Shown here: positions 52,040 through 61,096 of the stretch, piece by piece
How positions within the stretch are numbered: position 1 is the first letter of the stretch
How the letters are laid out: each line of letters opens with the position of its first letter
NCBI RefSeq assembly: GCF_010894435.1
Contig: NZ_JAAIXZ010000004.1
Location: 1-64,000 of the forward strand
Direction: 5' to 3'
From: Pyxidicoccus trucidator
Lineage (GTDB): Bacteria; Myxococcota; Myxococcia; Myxococcales; Myxococcaceae
DNA length: 64,000 nt
Made by a program: the position numbers and the translations under genes
Notes under the pieces: model-generated
Told to the model about the DNA's origin: nothing
The model's input: the letters and a program-made list of their open reading frames with translations, nothing else
Databases searched by the model: none

Positions 52040-52924
52040 ATGGATATCTCCTGGGATGACGCGCGGTTGTTCCTGTCCATCGCGGAGACGGGCAGCTTCA
52101 GCGGCGCGGCGCGGCAGCTACGCATCGGCCAGCCCACGGTGAGCCGGCGGCTGGCGGCGCTGGAGTACGCGGTGGGGGCCACGCTGTTCCGGCGGAGCGT
52201 GGACGGCGCGGCGCTGACGGCGGCGGGGGAGCGGCTGGTGCTGCCGGCGAAGAAGATGGCGGAGTGGGCGGGCGAGCTGCACCGGGTGGCGGAGTCAGCG
52301 GACAACTCGCCGCGCGGCCTGGTGCGGGTGACGGCGAGCCCGTACGCGAGCTTCGACTTCCTGGCGCCCTTCGGCGCGTTTGTCGCCCAGAAGCACCCGG
52401 GGCTGCGGCTGGAGGTGCTGTCGGCGATTCAGTACCTGGACCTGGCGCGCGGCGAGGCGGACCTCGCCCTGCGCTCGAAGCCGCCGACGAACGCGGACCT
52501 GAAGCTCGTCTACACGCTGGAGACGCACAACGCCGTCTTCGTCGCGAAGTCCCTCAAGGCGAAGCTGCCGAAGAAGCCGACGCTCCAGCAGGTGCCGTGG
52601 GTGGCGTGGGCGCCGCCGTTCGAGGCGGTGACGCCCAACCCGCAGCTGGAGTCCCTCATCCCGGGCTTCTCACCCGTCTTCACCGCGGACAACTACCTGG
52701 TGATGCTGGCGGCGGCGGAGGCGGGCGTCGGGGCCATGGTGATGGCGAACCTCACCCATCGCTTCAGCCGGGACAGGGGACTGGTGCCGCTGGACCTCGA
52801 CCTGGGGCCGTACTCGAAGGGCCAACTGCACCTGGTGTGCGCGAAGTCGGCGCTGGACATTCCCCGGGTGCGCAAGGTGTCGGAGCTGCTGGTGGACGAA
52901 CTGGAGCGCACGAAGCGACGGTGA
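52040..52924 (+). CDS. LysR-family transcriptional regulator
   Basis: A 294-residue LysR regulator: HTH ISWDDARLFLSIAETGSFSG, AARQLRIGQPTVSRRLAALE and a substrate-binding domain (RVTASPYASFDFLAPFGAF, LEVLSAIQYLDLARGEADLA). ATG at 52040 (MDISWDDARLF) sits on the inverted repeat. It is divergent from the MBL hydrolase and followed 48 nt later by an SDR gene on the same strand, so both are candidate targets. Confidence 0.95.
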   Translation: MDISWDDARLFLSIAETGSFSGAARQLRIGQPTVSRRLAALEYAVGATLFRRSVDGAALTAAGERLVLPAKKMAEWAGELHRVAESADNSPRGLVRVTASPYASFDFLAPFGAFVAQKHPGLRLEVLSAIQYLDLARGEADLALRSKPPTNADLKLVYTLETHNAVFVAKSLKAKLPKKPTLQQVPWVAWAPPFEAVTPNPQLESLIPGFSPVFTADNYLVMLAAAEAGVGAMVMANLTHRFSRDRGLVPLDLDLGPYSKGQLHLVCAKSALDIPRVRKVSELLVDELERTKRR

Positions 52925-52972
52925 GCGGCCCCGGCACTGGACCCGGCGCCGCCGCGGCGCTAGGAAACCCTC

Positions 52973-53791
52973 ATGCCTACGCTCAAGGGAAAGACGCTCT
53001 TCATCACTGGCGCCAGCCGGGGAATCGGCAAGGCCATCGCGCTCCGGGCCGCCCGGGATGGCGCCAACATCGTCATCGCCGCCAAGACGACCGAGCCGCA
53101 TCCGAAGCTGCCCGGCACCATCTACACGGCCGCCGAGGAAATCGAGAAGGCCGGCGGCAGGGCGCTGCCCTGCATGGTGGACATCCGCGACGAGCAGCAG
53201 ATTGCCGCCGCGGTGGCGAAGGCGGTGGAGACGTTCGGCGGCATCGACATCCTGGTGAACAACGCCAGCGCCATCAGCCTGACGGGCACGCTCGAGACGC
53301 CGATGAAGCGGTACGACCTCATGCACGGCATCAACACGCGCGGCACCTTCGCGTGCTCGCAGGCGTGCATCCCCCATCTGAAGAAGTCCAGCAACCCGCA
53401 CATCCTCAACAACTCGCCGCCGCTCAACATGGAGGCGCGCTGGTTCGCGCCCCACGTCGCGTACACCATGGCCAAGTTCGGGATGAGCATGTGCGTGCTC
53501 GGCATGGCGGAGGAGCTCAAGTCGGACGGCATCGCCGTCAACGCCATCTGGCCTCGCACCGTCATCGCCACCGCGGCCGTGCAGAACCTGCTGGGCGGCG
53601 AGGAGACGATGCGCGGCAGCCGCTTCCCTGAAATCATGGCCGACGCGGCCTATGCCATCCTCACGAAGCCGAGCCGCGAGTTCACCGGCAACTTCTGCAT
53701 CGACGAGGAGGTACTTCGCGCCGAGGGCGTGACGGACTTCTCCAAGTACCAGGAGCCGGGCGCGGAGCTGCTCCCCGACTACTTCCTCTGA
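52973..53791 (+). CDS. SDR family oxidoreductase (HSDL2-like)
   Basis: A 272-residue SDR with TLFITGASRGIGKAIALRAA, NNASAISLTG, catalytic Ser near ILNNSPPLNM and YTMAK (Tyr-x3-Lys). The insertion before the active site, HPKLPGTIYTAAEEIEKAGG, is typical of the HSDL2/C-factor-like subgroup. Some relatives in myxobacteria are intercellular signalling proteins (C-factor type), but no direct evidence supports that here. Likely cotranscribed with the LysR gene. Confidence 0.92.
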   Translation: MPTLKGKTLFITGASRGIGKAIALRAARDGANIVIAAKTTEPHPKLPGTIYTAAEEIEKAGGRALPCMVDIRDEQQIAAAVAKAVETFGGIDILVNNASAISLTGTLETPMKRYDLMHGINTRGTFACSQACIPHLKKSSNPHILNNSPPLNMEARWFAPHVAYTMAKFGMSMCVLGMAEELKSDGIAVNAIWPRTVIATAAVQNLLGGEETMRGSRFPEIMADAAYAILTKPSREFTGNFCIDEEVLRAEGVTDFSKYQEPGAELLPDYFL

Positions 53792-53808
53792 GGCCTCCGG
53801 ACGCGGCG

Positions 53809-53834
53809 CGCTCGCGGGCCCACGCCCGCGAGCG
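53809..53834. terminator. bidirectional terminator between convergent genes
   Basis: CGCTCGCGGGC (53809-53819) pairs perfectly with GCCCGCGAGCG (53824-53834) around a 4-base loop between the SDR stop (53791) and the convergent lipoprotein gene (stop at 53841). Outer GAGGCC/GGCCTC arms extend it. Confidence 0.8.
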
Positions 53835-53840
53835 TGGGCC

Positions 53841-55034
53841 TCAGTCGATGGCGGGCTCGCCGAAGACGGACACCTCTCGCAGGCGCGAGAACTGGCCGAC
53901 GCCCGTGCTCCCGTCCGAATACCTGGCCGTCAGCCACAGCCGGAGGCGACTCACCGCGGGCGCCTCCGCCGCGAGCGCCACGTCCAGGTACAGCTCCTCC
54001 GCGGCCTGCTCGGCCGGGTCGTCGACGTAGGGGGCGGGCACGGAGGTGCCGAAGGGGGGGAACGGCGCGCTGTCTCCCAGCGGCAGCCAGGTCGTTCCGT
54101 CCACGGAGCCCTCCACGTGGAGCACATCGCCAAGGCTGTCGAGTCCCCGCAGGATGACCCGCCGGGGCCGCACGGGCTCCTTCAGCAGGATGAAGAGCTC
54201 CTCGGGCAGGCTCTCCTTACGGGTGCCCACCCGGGCAAGCGTGAGCCGGCCATCGGTGAAGGGGCACGGCTCGAGCGGGCCTGACTTCAACGCGCAGCCC
54301 GCGCCACGGCTGGCGGGCACCTGGCCGGCGAAGGGCAGCGGCACCGGAGGCGACTCGGAGACGGCGTTGTAATACAGCGTGTTCTTGAACCAGACGCGGG
54401 CGCCCTTCGACACGGCCTGCACTCGGGCCTGGGTGGTGAAGTCCTCCGCCAATTCCGGCGTCAGCCAGGGCGCATCGCTGCCCGCGAGGACCTTCCAGGC
54501 CACCCCGTCCTGGCCTTGAAGCAGCACGAAGTACTCCGGCTCCGGAATGTCCGCCGTGGGGACCACCGGCTCCCAGTCCAGCCGGACGCCGCCCGCCTCG
54601 TCCACGGTGCGCGCGTGGCTCTCCCAGGGGCGCAGGGGCGGCAGGTCCGCGTCCAGCGTGGCCTGGAACGAGAGAAAGTCCTTCCCGCCATCCTCGCGCG
54701 GCAGGTGGAGCTGGAAGGCGGTGACGTCCGTCCACGGGTGCGGGTGGTCCAGGCCGTCCGCGCCCACGTCGCGTGCGTTGAGCCGGTGGAGGAAGAGCCC
54801 CTCCGCGTCCGGCGTCACCCCGGCCCACGGCTCGTACCGGGTGGAGAAGACCTCGCTCCCGAACTCGTTGAGGCGGAAGTCCACCTTGCGCGGGCGCAGC
54901 AGCGAGAGCGGCCCTCCGCGCCAGGGGCTTCCGTCGGCCTGCAGCACGGTGCCGGACAGGTAGATGGGGTCATCGGGCTCCAGCGCGCAGCCCCCCAGGG
55001 CCACGCAGAGCGGAAGCAGTCGGTGAAGGCGCAT
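53841..55034 (-). CDS. lipoprotein downstream of a TonB receptor
   Basis: A 397-residue lipoprotein (LCVALGGC). N-terminal Ig/CNA-B-like segment (YLSGTVLQADGSPWRGGPLS), a middle region with TIPEPEYFVLLQGQDGVAWK and a C-terminal discoidin-like module (VSRLRLWLTARYSDGSTGVG). It starts 2 nt after the stop of the TonB receptor, so the two are almost certainly one operon and the lipoprotein may assist the receptor at the cell surface, as SusD-like proteins do (by analogy only; no SusD fold is apparent). Confidence 0.84.
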   Translation of the reverse strand: MRLHRLLPLCVALGGCALEPDDPIYLSGTVLQADGSPWRGGPLSLLRPRKVDFRLNEFGSEVFSTRYEPWAGVTPDAEGLFLHRLNARDVGADGLDHPHPWTDVTAFQLHLPREDGGKDFLSFQATLDADLPPLRPWESHARTVDEAGGVRLDWEPVVPTADIPEPEYFVLLQGQDGVAWKVLAGSDAPWLTPELAEDFTTQARVQAVSKGARVWFKNTLYYNAVSESPPVPLPFAGQVPASRGAGCALKSGPLEPCPFTDGRLTLARVGTRKESLPEELFILLKEPVRPRRVILRGLDSLGDVLHVEGSVDGTTWLPLGDSAPFPPFGTSVPAPYVDDPAEQAAEELYLDVALAAEAPAVSRLRLWLTARYSDGSTGVGQFSRLREVSVFGEPAID

Positions 55035-55036
55035 GG

Positions 55037-57727
55037 TCAGAAGGTCCCCTTCACGCCGAGGGTGGGCAGAATCACGGGCAGGCCGATTTTCGACTTCTTC
55101 AGCCCCACGGGCTGGCCGGGAGGCGCCTCGTAGCCGTACTCGTAGGAGACGACCTCGCTGCGCGCGGTGATGTTGAAGACGTCCAGGTACGCGTCGAGCA
55201 CGAAGCGGTCGAACACCCAGCTGTGCGAGGCGCGCACGTCGAGGCGGAAGAAGGCGGGCAGCCGGTCCACCGACTCGCGGTCCACGGGCATCCACTCCTC
55301 GTTGCCCTCGGCGTCGTTGCCCGGGCGGCGGGTGCGGTAGCCGAACTGGCCGCTCTCCGGCCGGCCGGTGTTGAAGTGCGCCACCGCGCCCACCGTGGCG
55401 AAGGCGAAGCGGTAGCTGAGCGCGGCGTTGACCGAGTGCGCCTGCTCGAAGACATAGGGCAGGTAGCCCTCCGCCTGCTCCAATTCCTCGCCCTGGGGCC
55501 CCAGCCGAGAGTAGCGCTCGAAGCGACGGCTCTGGTTGAAGCCATAGGTGAGCCAGCCGAACCAGCGGCGCCCGAGCGGCCGGCGCACCATCAGCTCCAC
55601 GCCGTAGGAGTAGCCACGGCCCTCGACGTCCTCGGCCTCCAGGCCGCGGCGGCGCACGTTGCTCACCACGTCCTCGAAGTTGAACTCCAGCGTGCGCGAC
55701 AGCCGGTTGAAGTAGGCCTCGGCGGAGACCTCCAGCTCCGGGTCCGGCCGCCACTCCGCGCCCGCGGAGAGCTGCACCGCGCGTTGCAGGCCCCGCTCCA
55801 GCGCGAGCATCTCCCCCGCGGGCACCGGCAGCAGCACCGTCGCGGGCTGGTGGTAGAGGCCCGTGCCGGCCTTGAGGGTGAGCGCGTCGGTGAGCAGGTG
55901 CCGCACCGCGAGCCGGGGCTCCACCGCGACGTGCGTGTCGAGCCCGAAGCCGTGGTAGCTGTCCAGGCGCAGGCCCGGCACCAGCGTCCAGCGCGCGGCG
56001 GGCCTCAGGGTGAGCTGCGCGCCCACGCCCGCGAAGGTGGCGAGGATGCCCGGCCGGCTGAAGGCATCCCTGCCGTCGACGGGGCCCACGGGACGGAGGA
56101 CGCCGGTGGCCACCACGTCCGCGCTCCGGCGCTCGAGCTGGCCGAAGACCTCCAGCGTCAGCGCGGAGGACAGCTCGCGCGTGTAGCCCGTGCGCAGCGT
56201 CACGCCGCCCTGCCGCAGCTCATAGGTGCCGGGGTTGTCGGCCCCGGAGGCGAAGTGCAGGCCGAGCCGGTCATACCCGAGCGTCAGTCCCACCTCCGCC
56301 TCGCCCCCGGCGAAGGGGTGCCGGCCGCGCAAGTCCAGGCGGTGGAAGAGCAGCGCCACGCCGCCGGCATCCTGCTCGGGGATGCGCGCGGACAGGCCCA
56401 CCGCGTCCGACGTGCCCAGCGCGAGCAGCCGCACCCGGCCCTCGCCCACGCGCTGCTCCACGCGGGCCTGATAGTCCCAGTAGTCGGCGTAGAGCTTGGG
56501 CTCGCCCGGGTCCGTGTAGGTCGTTCCGTCGGAGGCTGTATAGGAGGAGGGGCCGTTGACGCTGTTGGCCACGCGCGTGACGACGAGCCCGGTGTAGCTG
56601 ATGCGGGCCGCGGCGGTGATGGTGGTGCCCGAGTCCGGAAGCGGCACCTCCAGGAAGACGCCGCTGTTGATGAGGTCCACGTACGCGCTGCCGCGCACGC
56701 CGTCCTCGCGAGGCCGGCTCACGTGCGCGTCCACCGCGCCGCCGAGCAGGCTGCCGTAGCGGGCCGAGGGCACTCCCACCTGGAAGTCGAGCGTGTCGAT
56801 GAAGTCTGGATGGACGACGGCGTTGCCCACGAGCAGGTGGTAGAGGAAGGGCACGCGCACGCCGTCCACGAAGAAGGCGCTCGCGGAGGGCTGCACGCCG
56901 CGCACCACGGGGTAGGAGAGGCCCGAGGCCAGCGTCGTCACGCCGGGCATCAGCATGACGACGCGGAACGGGTCGCCCATGGTGCCGGGCACCTCGCGCA
57001 GCTCCTGCTCATGGAGGGTGATGCGGGAGACCTCGGTGCGGGGCCGGTCGCCGCGCACCACCGTCTCGTAGGGGTTCACCGACAGCGGCGCCAGCGCGTA
57101 GAGCACCTCCAGTTGCTGGCGCTCCTCCAGCGTCTCCTTGAGGAACAGCAGCTGGTGGCCCGGCGCGGTGACCTTCAGCTCCGAGGTGCCGGGGGGCAGC
57201 TCGAGGCGGAAGCGGCCCTGGGCGTCTGTCTCCGCGGTGGCCTCGCCCGCGCGCACGGTGGCGCCTGCAATCGGCTTGCGGGTGCCCTTCTGCCGCACGC
57301 GGCCGGTGAGCAGCGCGCGAGGGCCGGGCGCGGCGGGAGGCTCGAAGCGGTAGGAGTAGGGCAGGCGCACCGCGACGGGCGTGCCTCCGGAAGTCGCGGG
57401 GTGGAAGCGCAGGCGGCGGGCGGCGTCCAGGGCGGCCGTGGCCAGCTCGGGAGGCGCGTCCCCGATGACGAGGGTGGCTTCGGTGACGTCGCCGGCCTCG
57501 CTGACGGTGAGCTCCAGCTCCACCACCACGGGCACGGTGAAGGCGAAGCCGTCCGGCACGCGTGCGGGAGCGTCCTCGCGCAGGGTGGGCGGCACGAGCG
57601 GTGGGGTGGCGTCCGTGGGCGTCTCAGGCCGTGCGTCGTCGGCAAGGGCCTGTCGGGCTGCGAGCGCTGGGGAGGCGGAAATGCCAAGGGCAAGCGCGAG
57701 GAGAAGGAGTCTGGGTCGCGTCATCAT
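55037..57727 (-). CDS. TonB-dependent receptor with N-terminal TonB-like domain
   Basis: 896 residues: signal peptide; a domain at about 55-135 that looks like a TonB C-terminal domain (FAFTVPVVVELELTVSEAGD, TLVIGDAPPELATAALDAAR, RRLRFHPATSGGTPVAVRLP); a carboxypeptidase-regulatory-like domain (TGRVRQKGTRKPIAGATVRA, about 140-210); a plug (REVPGTMGDPFRVVMLMPGV, YPVVRGVQPSASAFFVDGVR); and a barrel ending LPTLGVKGTF. A receptor carrying its own TonB-like module is unusual and suggests a self-contained or regulatory coupling. It is followed by a lipoprotein gene. Confidence 0.9.
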   Translation of the reverse strand: MMTRPRLLLLALALGISASPALAARQALADDARPETPTDATPPLVPPTLREDAPARVPDGFAFTVPVVVELELTVSEAGDVTEATLVIGDAPPELATAALDAARRLRFHPATSGGTPVAVRLPYSYRFEPPAAPGPRALLTGRVRQKGTRKPIAGATVRAGEATAETDAQGRFRLELPPGTSELKVTAPGHQLLFLKETLEERQQLEVLYALAPLSVNPYETVVRGDRPRTEVSRITLHEQELREVPGTMGDPFRVVMLMPGVTTLASGLSYPVVRGVQPSASAFFVDGVRVPFLYHLLVGNAVVHPDFIDTLDFQVGVPSARYGSLLGGAVDAHVSRPREDGVRGSAYVDLINSGVFLEVPLPDSGTTITAAARISYTGLVVTRVANSVNGPSSYTASDGTTYTDPGEPKLYADYWDYQARVEQRVGEGRVRLLALGTSDAVGLSARIPEQDAGGVALLFHRLDLRGRHPFAGGEAEVGLTLGYDRLGLHFASGADNPGTYELRQGGVTLRTGYTRELSSALTLEVFGQLERRSADVVATGVLRPVGPVDGRDAFSRPGILATFAGVGAQLTLRPAARWTLVPGLRLDSYHGFGLDTHVAVEPRLAVRHLLTDALTLKAGTGLYHQPATVLLPVPAGEMLALERGLQRAVQLSAGAEWRPDPELEVSAEAYFNRLSRTLEFNFEDVVSNVRRRGLEAEDVEGRGYSYGVELMVRRPLGRRWFGWLTYGFNQSRRFERYSRLGPQGEELEQAEGYLPYVFEQAHSVNAALSYRFAFATVGAVAHFNTGRPESGQFGYRTRRPGNDAEGNEEWMPVDRESVDRLPAFFRLDVRASHSWVFDRFVLDAYLDVFNITARSEVVSYEYGYEAPPGQPVGLKKSKIGLPVILPTLGVKGTF

Positions 57728-57836
57728 CGGAGGCGGGGCGAAGGCAGGGGCATAGGACGCTGGCCGCCGTCCTGGTGATCAATCTTCTTTCCAGTCCCGC
57801 TCCCCGCCCCCGGACGCTGGGTGAAGCGGCGAGGGC

Positions 57837-58196
57837 TCAGGTGGGACGGGTACCGAGGCGCCGCGCGCAGAAGGCATCCATCGCCGTGGACGCGAGCACG
57901 GAGCCGAGCGCGAGTCCCACGTGGCCCTTCCGCGGACTGCCCTTGAGGGCACTGCCCAGGCCGGCCAGGTCCATGAAGTCTCCGCCCACGCGCGACCAGG
58001 CTAGCGGGGCAGCGCGCGAGGGCCACAGCAGGAAGCCCACGCCCACGGCGATTTCCCGCAACCCGAAGGTCCGCAGCACCCGGGTGTGCTTCTCCATACC
58101 CAGGAAGCGGGCGAGCGCCTGAGGTGCAATCAGCTCCGACAAGCCCACCGCGATGCTGAACCAGCCCAGTCCCCGTGCCAGCGTCTTTGCTTTCAT
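57837..58196 (-). CDS. small membrane protein with four hydrophobic segments
   Basis: A 119-residue membrane protein: LGWFSIAVGLSELIAPQALA, LREIAVGVGFLLWPS and LALGSVLASTAMDAFCA are hydrophobic helices. The start ATG at 58196 lies under GGGAGGAGGAG. Myxobacteria encode related small proteins, at times fused or adjacent to SRPBCC 'cyclase/dehydrase' proteins; that association is from memory. It is upstream of the TonB receptor on the same strand (109-nt gap). Role unknown. Confidence 0.8.
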   Translation of the reverse strand: MKAKTLARGLGWFSIAVGLSELIAPQALARFLGMEKHTRVLRTFGLREIAVGVGFLLWPSRAAPLAWSRVGGDFMDLAGLGSALKGSPRKGHVGLALGSVLASTAMDAFCARRLGTRPT

Positions 58197-58431
58197 TGCG
58201 TGCTCCTCCTCCCAGGGTGTGCGGGCCCGCCCGCCTTTGCGGGCGCGGGCCACGCCAGGGAAAGATGGGGCTGGTGCCCGTGAGGGGTGAGGGTCTCCCC
58301 TGATGGGTGGAAGGGCAGGCGAGCCGCCGTCCGAGGCACCTGCCGGTGACGCCCCCAGCCGTGGCCGGCCCGAGGCGAGCATGGCGGGAGGGCTTCGACC
58401 GGCGCGGCAGGTGAGGTAGGTACAGCGGGCC

Positions 58432-59634
58432 ATGTCCACGCCGTACGCCCGACTCCTCCTGCTGGCCTGTGCCCTCCTCGTCACGGCCTGTCCGCGCTCC
58501 ACCCGCGCCCCCATCACGAAGCCCGAGGAGGCGCTCGTTCCCGTCTCCCGCTCGCTGGAGCTGCGGGACGACGGCGAGCCCGCGGCGCTGCGGGCCGCCA
58601 TCGCGCAGAGCGTGGTGTGGCTGCGGGCGAGGCCGGCGGACCAGCGCTTCGTCTACGGCCGGCGCGAAGTCACCGCCGCCGTGCTGCGGGCCGCGCTGGA
58701 GCGCCTGCACTCGCGCCTCCGCGACGGCATGACTCCCGAGGAGCTGTCGGCGCGGGTGCTCGAGGACTTCGAGCCGATGGAGGCCGCCGGAGGCGAGGAC
58801 GGGCAGGTGCTGTTCACCGGCTACTACGAGCCCTCGCTCGACGCGAGCCTCACGCGGACGGACGAGTACACGGTGCCCATCCACGGGCTCCCGGAGGATT
58901 TGGTGGAGGTGCCGCTGGAGGCGTTCGCGGAGCGCTTCGCGGCGGAGCGCGTCTTCGGGCGGCTCGACGGGAAGAAGGTGGTGCCCTACTGGACGCGCAA
59001 CGAGATTCGCGGCGGGAGGCTGCAGGGGCGGGGGCTGGAGCTGGCGTGGGCGAAGGACCCCGTGGCGCTCTTCTTCACGGAGGTGCAGGGGAGCGGCACG
59101 CTGCGGCTGCCCGACGGGAGCCAGCGCCGCATCGGCTACGCGGCGTCGAATGGCAGGCCCTACCGGAGCATCGGCTCGCTGCTCATCCAGGAAGGCGTCA
59201 TCCCCCGCGAGGCCATGTCGATGCAGGCGCTGCGCTCGTGGCTGGCGGCGAACCCGGCGCAGTGCAGCCGGGTGCTCGACTTCAACGAGTCCTATGTCTT
59301 CTTCCGCTTCCTGGCGGGCGCCTCGGAGGGCTCGTTGGGGAGGCCGGTGACCCCGGGCCGCTCCATCGCCACGGATGCGCGGCTGTTCCCGAAGGGCGGG
59401 CTGGCCTTCATCCAGACGGAGCGTCCGGTGAAGCTGGCGGACGGCACGGTGCAGTGGAGGCCGCTGACGCGCTTCATGCTCAACCAGGACACGGGCGGCG
59501 CCATCCGTGGCGCGGGCCGGGTGGATGTCTACTGGGGCCCCGGCCCGGAGGCGGAGCTGTCCGCGGGGATGATGAAGCAGCAGGGCCGGCTGCTGTTCCT
59601 CGTCCCGCGCGCGGTGCCGGCGACTACTCACTGA
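58432..59634 (+). CDS. mltA: membrane-bound lytic murein transglycosylase A
   Basis: A 400-residue lipoprotein (LLACALLVTAC) of the MltA family, cleaving peptidoglycan glycan strands to 1,6-anhydromuropeptides at the outer membrane. Motifs: FTGYYEPSLDAS, YWTRNEIRGGRLQGRGLELA, VALFFTEVQGSGTLRLPDGS and the C-terminal 3D-type domain with FIQTERPVKLADG, RFMLNQDTGGAIRGAGRVDV and YWGPGPEAE. Length is typical. Its 3' end overlaps the convergent OsmC-tail ORF by 11 nt. Confidence 0.93.
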   Translation: MSTPYARLLLLACALLVTACPRSTRAPITKPEEALVPVSRSLELRDDGEPAALRAAIAQSVVWLRARPADQRFVYGRREVTAAVLRAALERLHSRLRDGMTPEELSARVLEDFEPMEAAGGEDGQVLFTGYYEPSLDASLTRTDEYTVPIHGLPEDLVEVPLEAFAERFAAERVFGRLDGKKVVPYWTRNEIRGGRLQGRGLELAWAKDPVALFFTEVQGSGTLRLPDGSQRRIGYAASNGRPYRSIGSLLIQEGVIPREAMSMQALRSWLAANPAQCSRVLDFNESYVFFRFLAGASEGSLGRPVTPGRSIATDARLFPKGGLAFIQTERPVKLADGTVQWRPLTRFMLNQDTGGAIRGAGRVDVYWGPGPEAELSAGMMKQQGRLLFLVPRAVPATTH

Positions 59635-59746
59635 GCTTCATGCTGAGGTGGACGGGCGTGGCGTTGGCGAGGTTGTCGCTGACGGGGCAGCGCGCCTCGA
59701 CTTCGCTCTTGAGCTGCGCAATCGGGTCGGCGTTGGCGGTGCTCAT
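59624..59746 (-). CDS. 40-codon OsmC C-terminal mini-gene
   Basis: A 40-residue ORF (MSTANADPIAQLKSEVEARC, then PVSDNLANATPVHLSMKLSE) with a strong AAGGAGAGG ribosome-binding site. The sequence is the end of an OsmC/Ohr-type fold including the second, peroxidatic-type Cys segment (EVEARCPVSDNL). A full OsmC is about 140 residues, so either an in-frame internal deletion left the start signal joined to the tail or a small peptide has been kept. It overlaps the mltA 3' end. Whether it is translated is unknown. Confidence 0.55.
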   Translation of the reverse strand: MSTANADPIAQLKSEVEARCPVSDNLANATPVHLSMKLSE

Positions 59747-60004
59747 GACAGCCTCTCCTTGTGAGAGGGATACGCGCCCGGCGCGGATTCCTGGCTGTCC
59801 GCTGTGTGGGATTACCCCGTTGGGCGGGGCGTGCCGGTACGGCCGGCGGGTGGAATCAGGACGCACCCGGCGAGGGGAGCGAGCAGGGGAGGAAGCACGG
59901 CCTCCGGGCGTGGCGGCACACGTAGGTGGCGGGCACACTCGGAAACCGGGCAGTATTGGGGGGTCTCCAGGGTGTGACGCCGTGAGGGGACAGAGGCAAC
60001 CGGG

Positions 60005-61096
60005 ATGAGCAGCGAAGTGGCTGAGACGAAAGACGGAGTGGTCCTCCTCGACTACGCGAAGCTCGCGGCGGGGGTGGACCTGTCGGCCGCCATCGAGCGT
60101 GCGTACGGGCACGACGGCATCGGCCTGCTGGTGGTGAAGGGGATACCGGGGCTGGTGGAGCTGCGCAGCGGCCTGCTGCCGCTGGGGTTCCGCTTCGCGG
60201 CGCTCCCCAACGAGGTGAAGGACCGGTACGTCCACCCGCGGAGCAGTTACTCGTTTGGCTGGAGCCACGGGAAGGAGCTGCTCAAGCCCGGCCAGTTCGA
60301 TGAGTTCAAGGGCTCGTACTACAACAACCCCCAGTACGACGTGCCCCAGGCGGACGCGTCGCTGGTGGAGAAGTACCCGGAGAACTACCACCCGAACGTC
60401 TGGCCGGACGCGGACTTCCCGGAGCTGCGCCCCGCCTTCATGACGCTGGGGCAGCGGATGGTGGACGTGGGCGTGCTCGTCGCGGAGCAGTGCGACAGGT
60501 ACGTGCGCTCGCGGCTGGGGGAGCGGCTGACGCCGGACGCGCAGCTGGCCCGGACGATTCGCGAGTCACGCGCGTGCAAGGCCCGGCTCCTCTATTACTT
60601 CGCCATCAACGAGGACGCGACGCCGCGCACGCGGGACTCGTGGTGTGGCTGGCACAGCGACCACGGCTCGCTGACGGCGCTCTGCCCGGCGATGTACTTC
60701 GAGGCGGAGCCCGGCGCGCGCGAGCCGGCGCGGGCGGACCTCCCGGTGCCGGACCCGGAGGCGGGCCTGTACGTGCGCACCCGGACGGGCCAGGAGAAGA
60801 AGGTGGTCATCCCGAAGGACTGCCTCGCGTTCCAGATTGGCGAGAGCTCGCAGATTGTGACGGGCGGGCTGCTGCGGGCGACGCCGCACGCGGTGCAGGC
60901 GCTGGCACACCCGGCGAGCCGGAACATCTCTCGCTCCACGTTCGCGGTGTTCATGCAGCCGGACAACGACGCGCACCTGCGGGCGCCGGCGGGGACGGAC
61001 GGGCAGGAGCAGCGCGTGGGCGCGTTCCAGCCGGGGATGACCTTCGGCGACTTCGCCCGGGCCACGTTCGCGAAGTTCTACAACCCGTACGCCTGA
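60005..61096 (+). CDS. isopenicillin N synthase-like 2OG/Fe(II)-type oxygenase
   Basis: A 363-residue non-heme iron oxygenase. N-terminal DIOX_N-like half (LLDYAKLAAGVDLSAAIERA, HDGIGLLVVKGIPGLVELRS) and a double-stranded beta-helix core with His217-x-Asp219 (CGWHSDHGSLTALCP) and His295 (RATPHAVQALAHP), the 2-His-1-carboxylate iron site, plus an Arg (SRSTFAVFMQPD) downstream. The family includes IPNS, ACC oxidase and flavonoid oxygenases. GAGGGG lies upstream. Substrate unknown; it may be a secondary-metabolite enzyme. Confidence 0.92.
   Translation: MSSEVAETKDGVVLLDYAKLAAGVDLSAAIERAYGHDGIGLLVVKGIPGLVELRSGLLPLGFRFAALPNEVKDRYVHPRSSYSFGWSHGKELLKPGQFDEFKGSYYNNPQYDVPQADASLVEKYPENYHPNVWPDADFPELRPAFMTLGQRMVDVGVLVAEQCDRYVRSRLGERLTPDAQLARTIRESRACKARLLYYFAINEDATPRTRDSWCGWHSDHGSLTALCPAMYFEAEPGAREPARADLPVPDPEAGLYVRTRTGQEKKVVIPKDCLAFQIGESSQIVTGGLLRATPHAVQALAHPASRNISRSTFAVFMQPDNDAHLRAPAGTDGQEQRVGAFQPGMTFGDFARATFAKFYNPYA

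Noticed and set aside
55223-57778. 851-codon plus-strand frame opposite the TonB receptor
   Set aside because: Antisense shadow of a multi-domain receptor.
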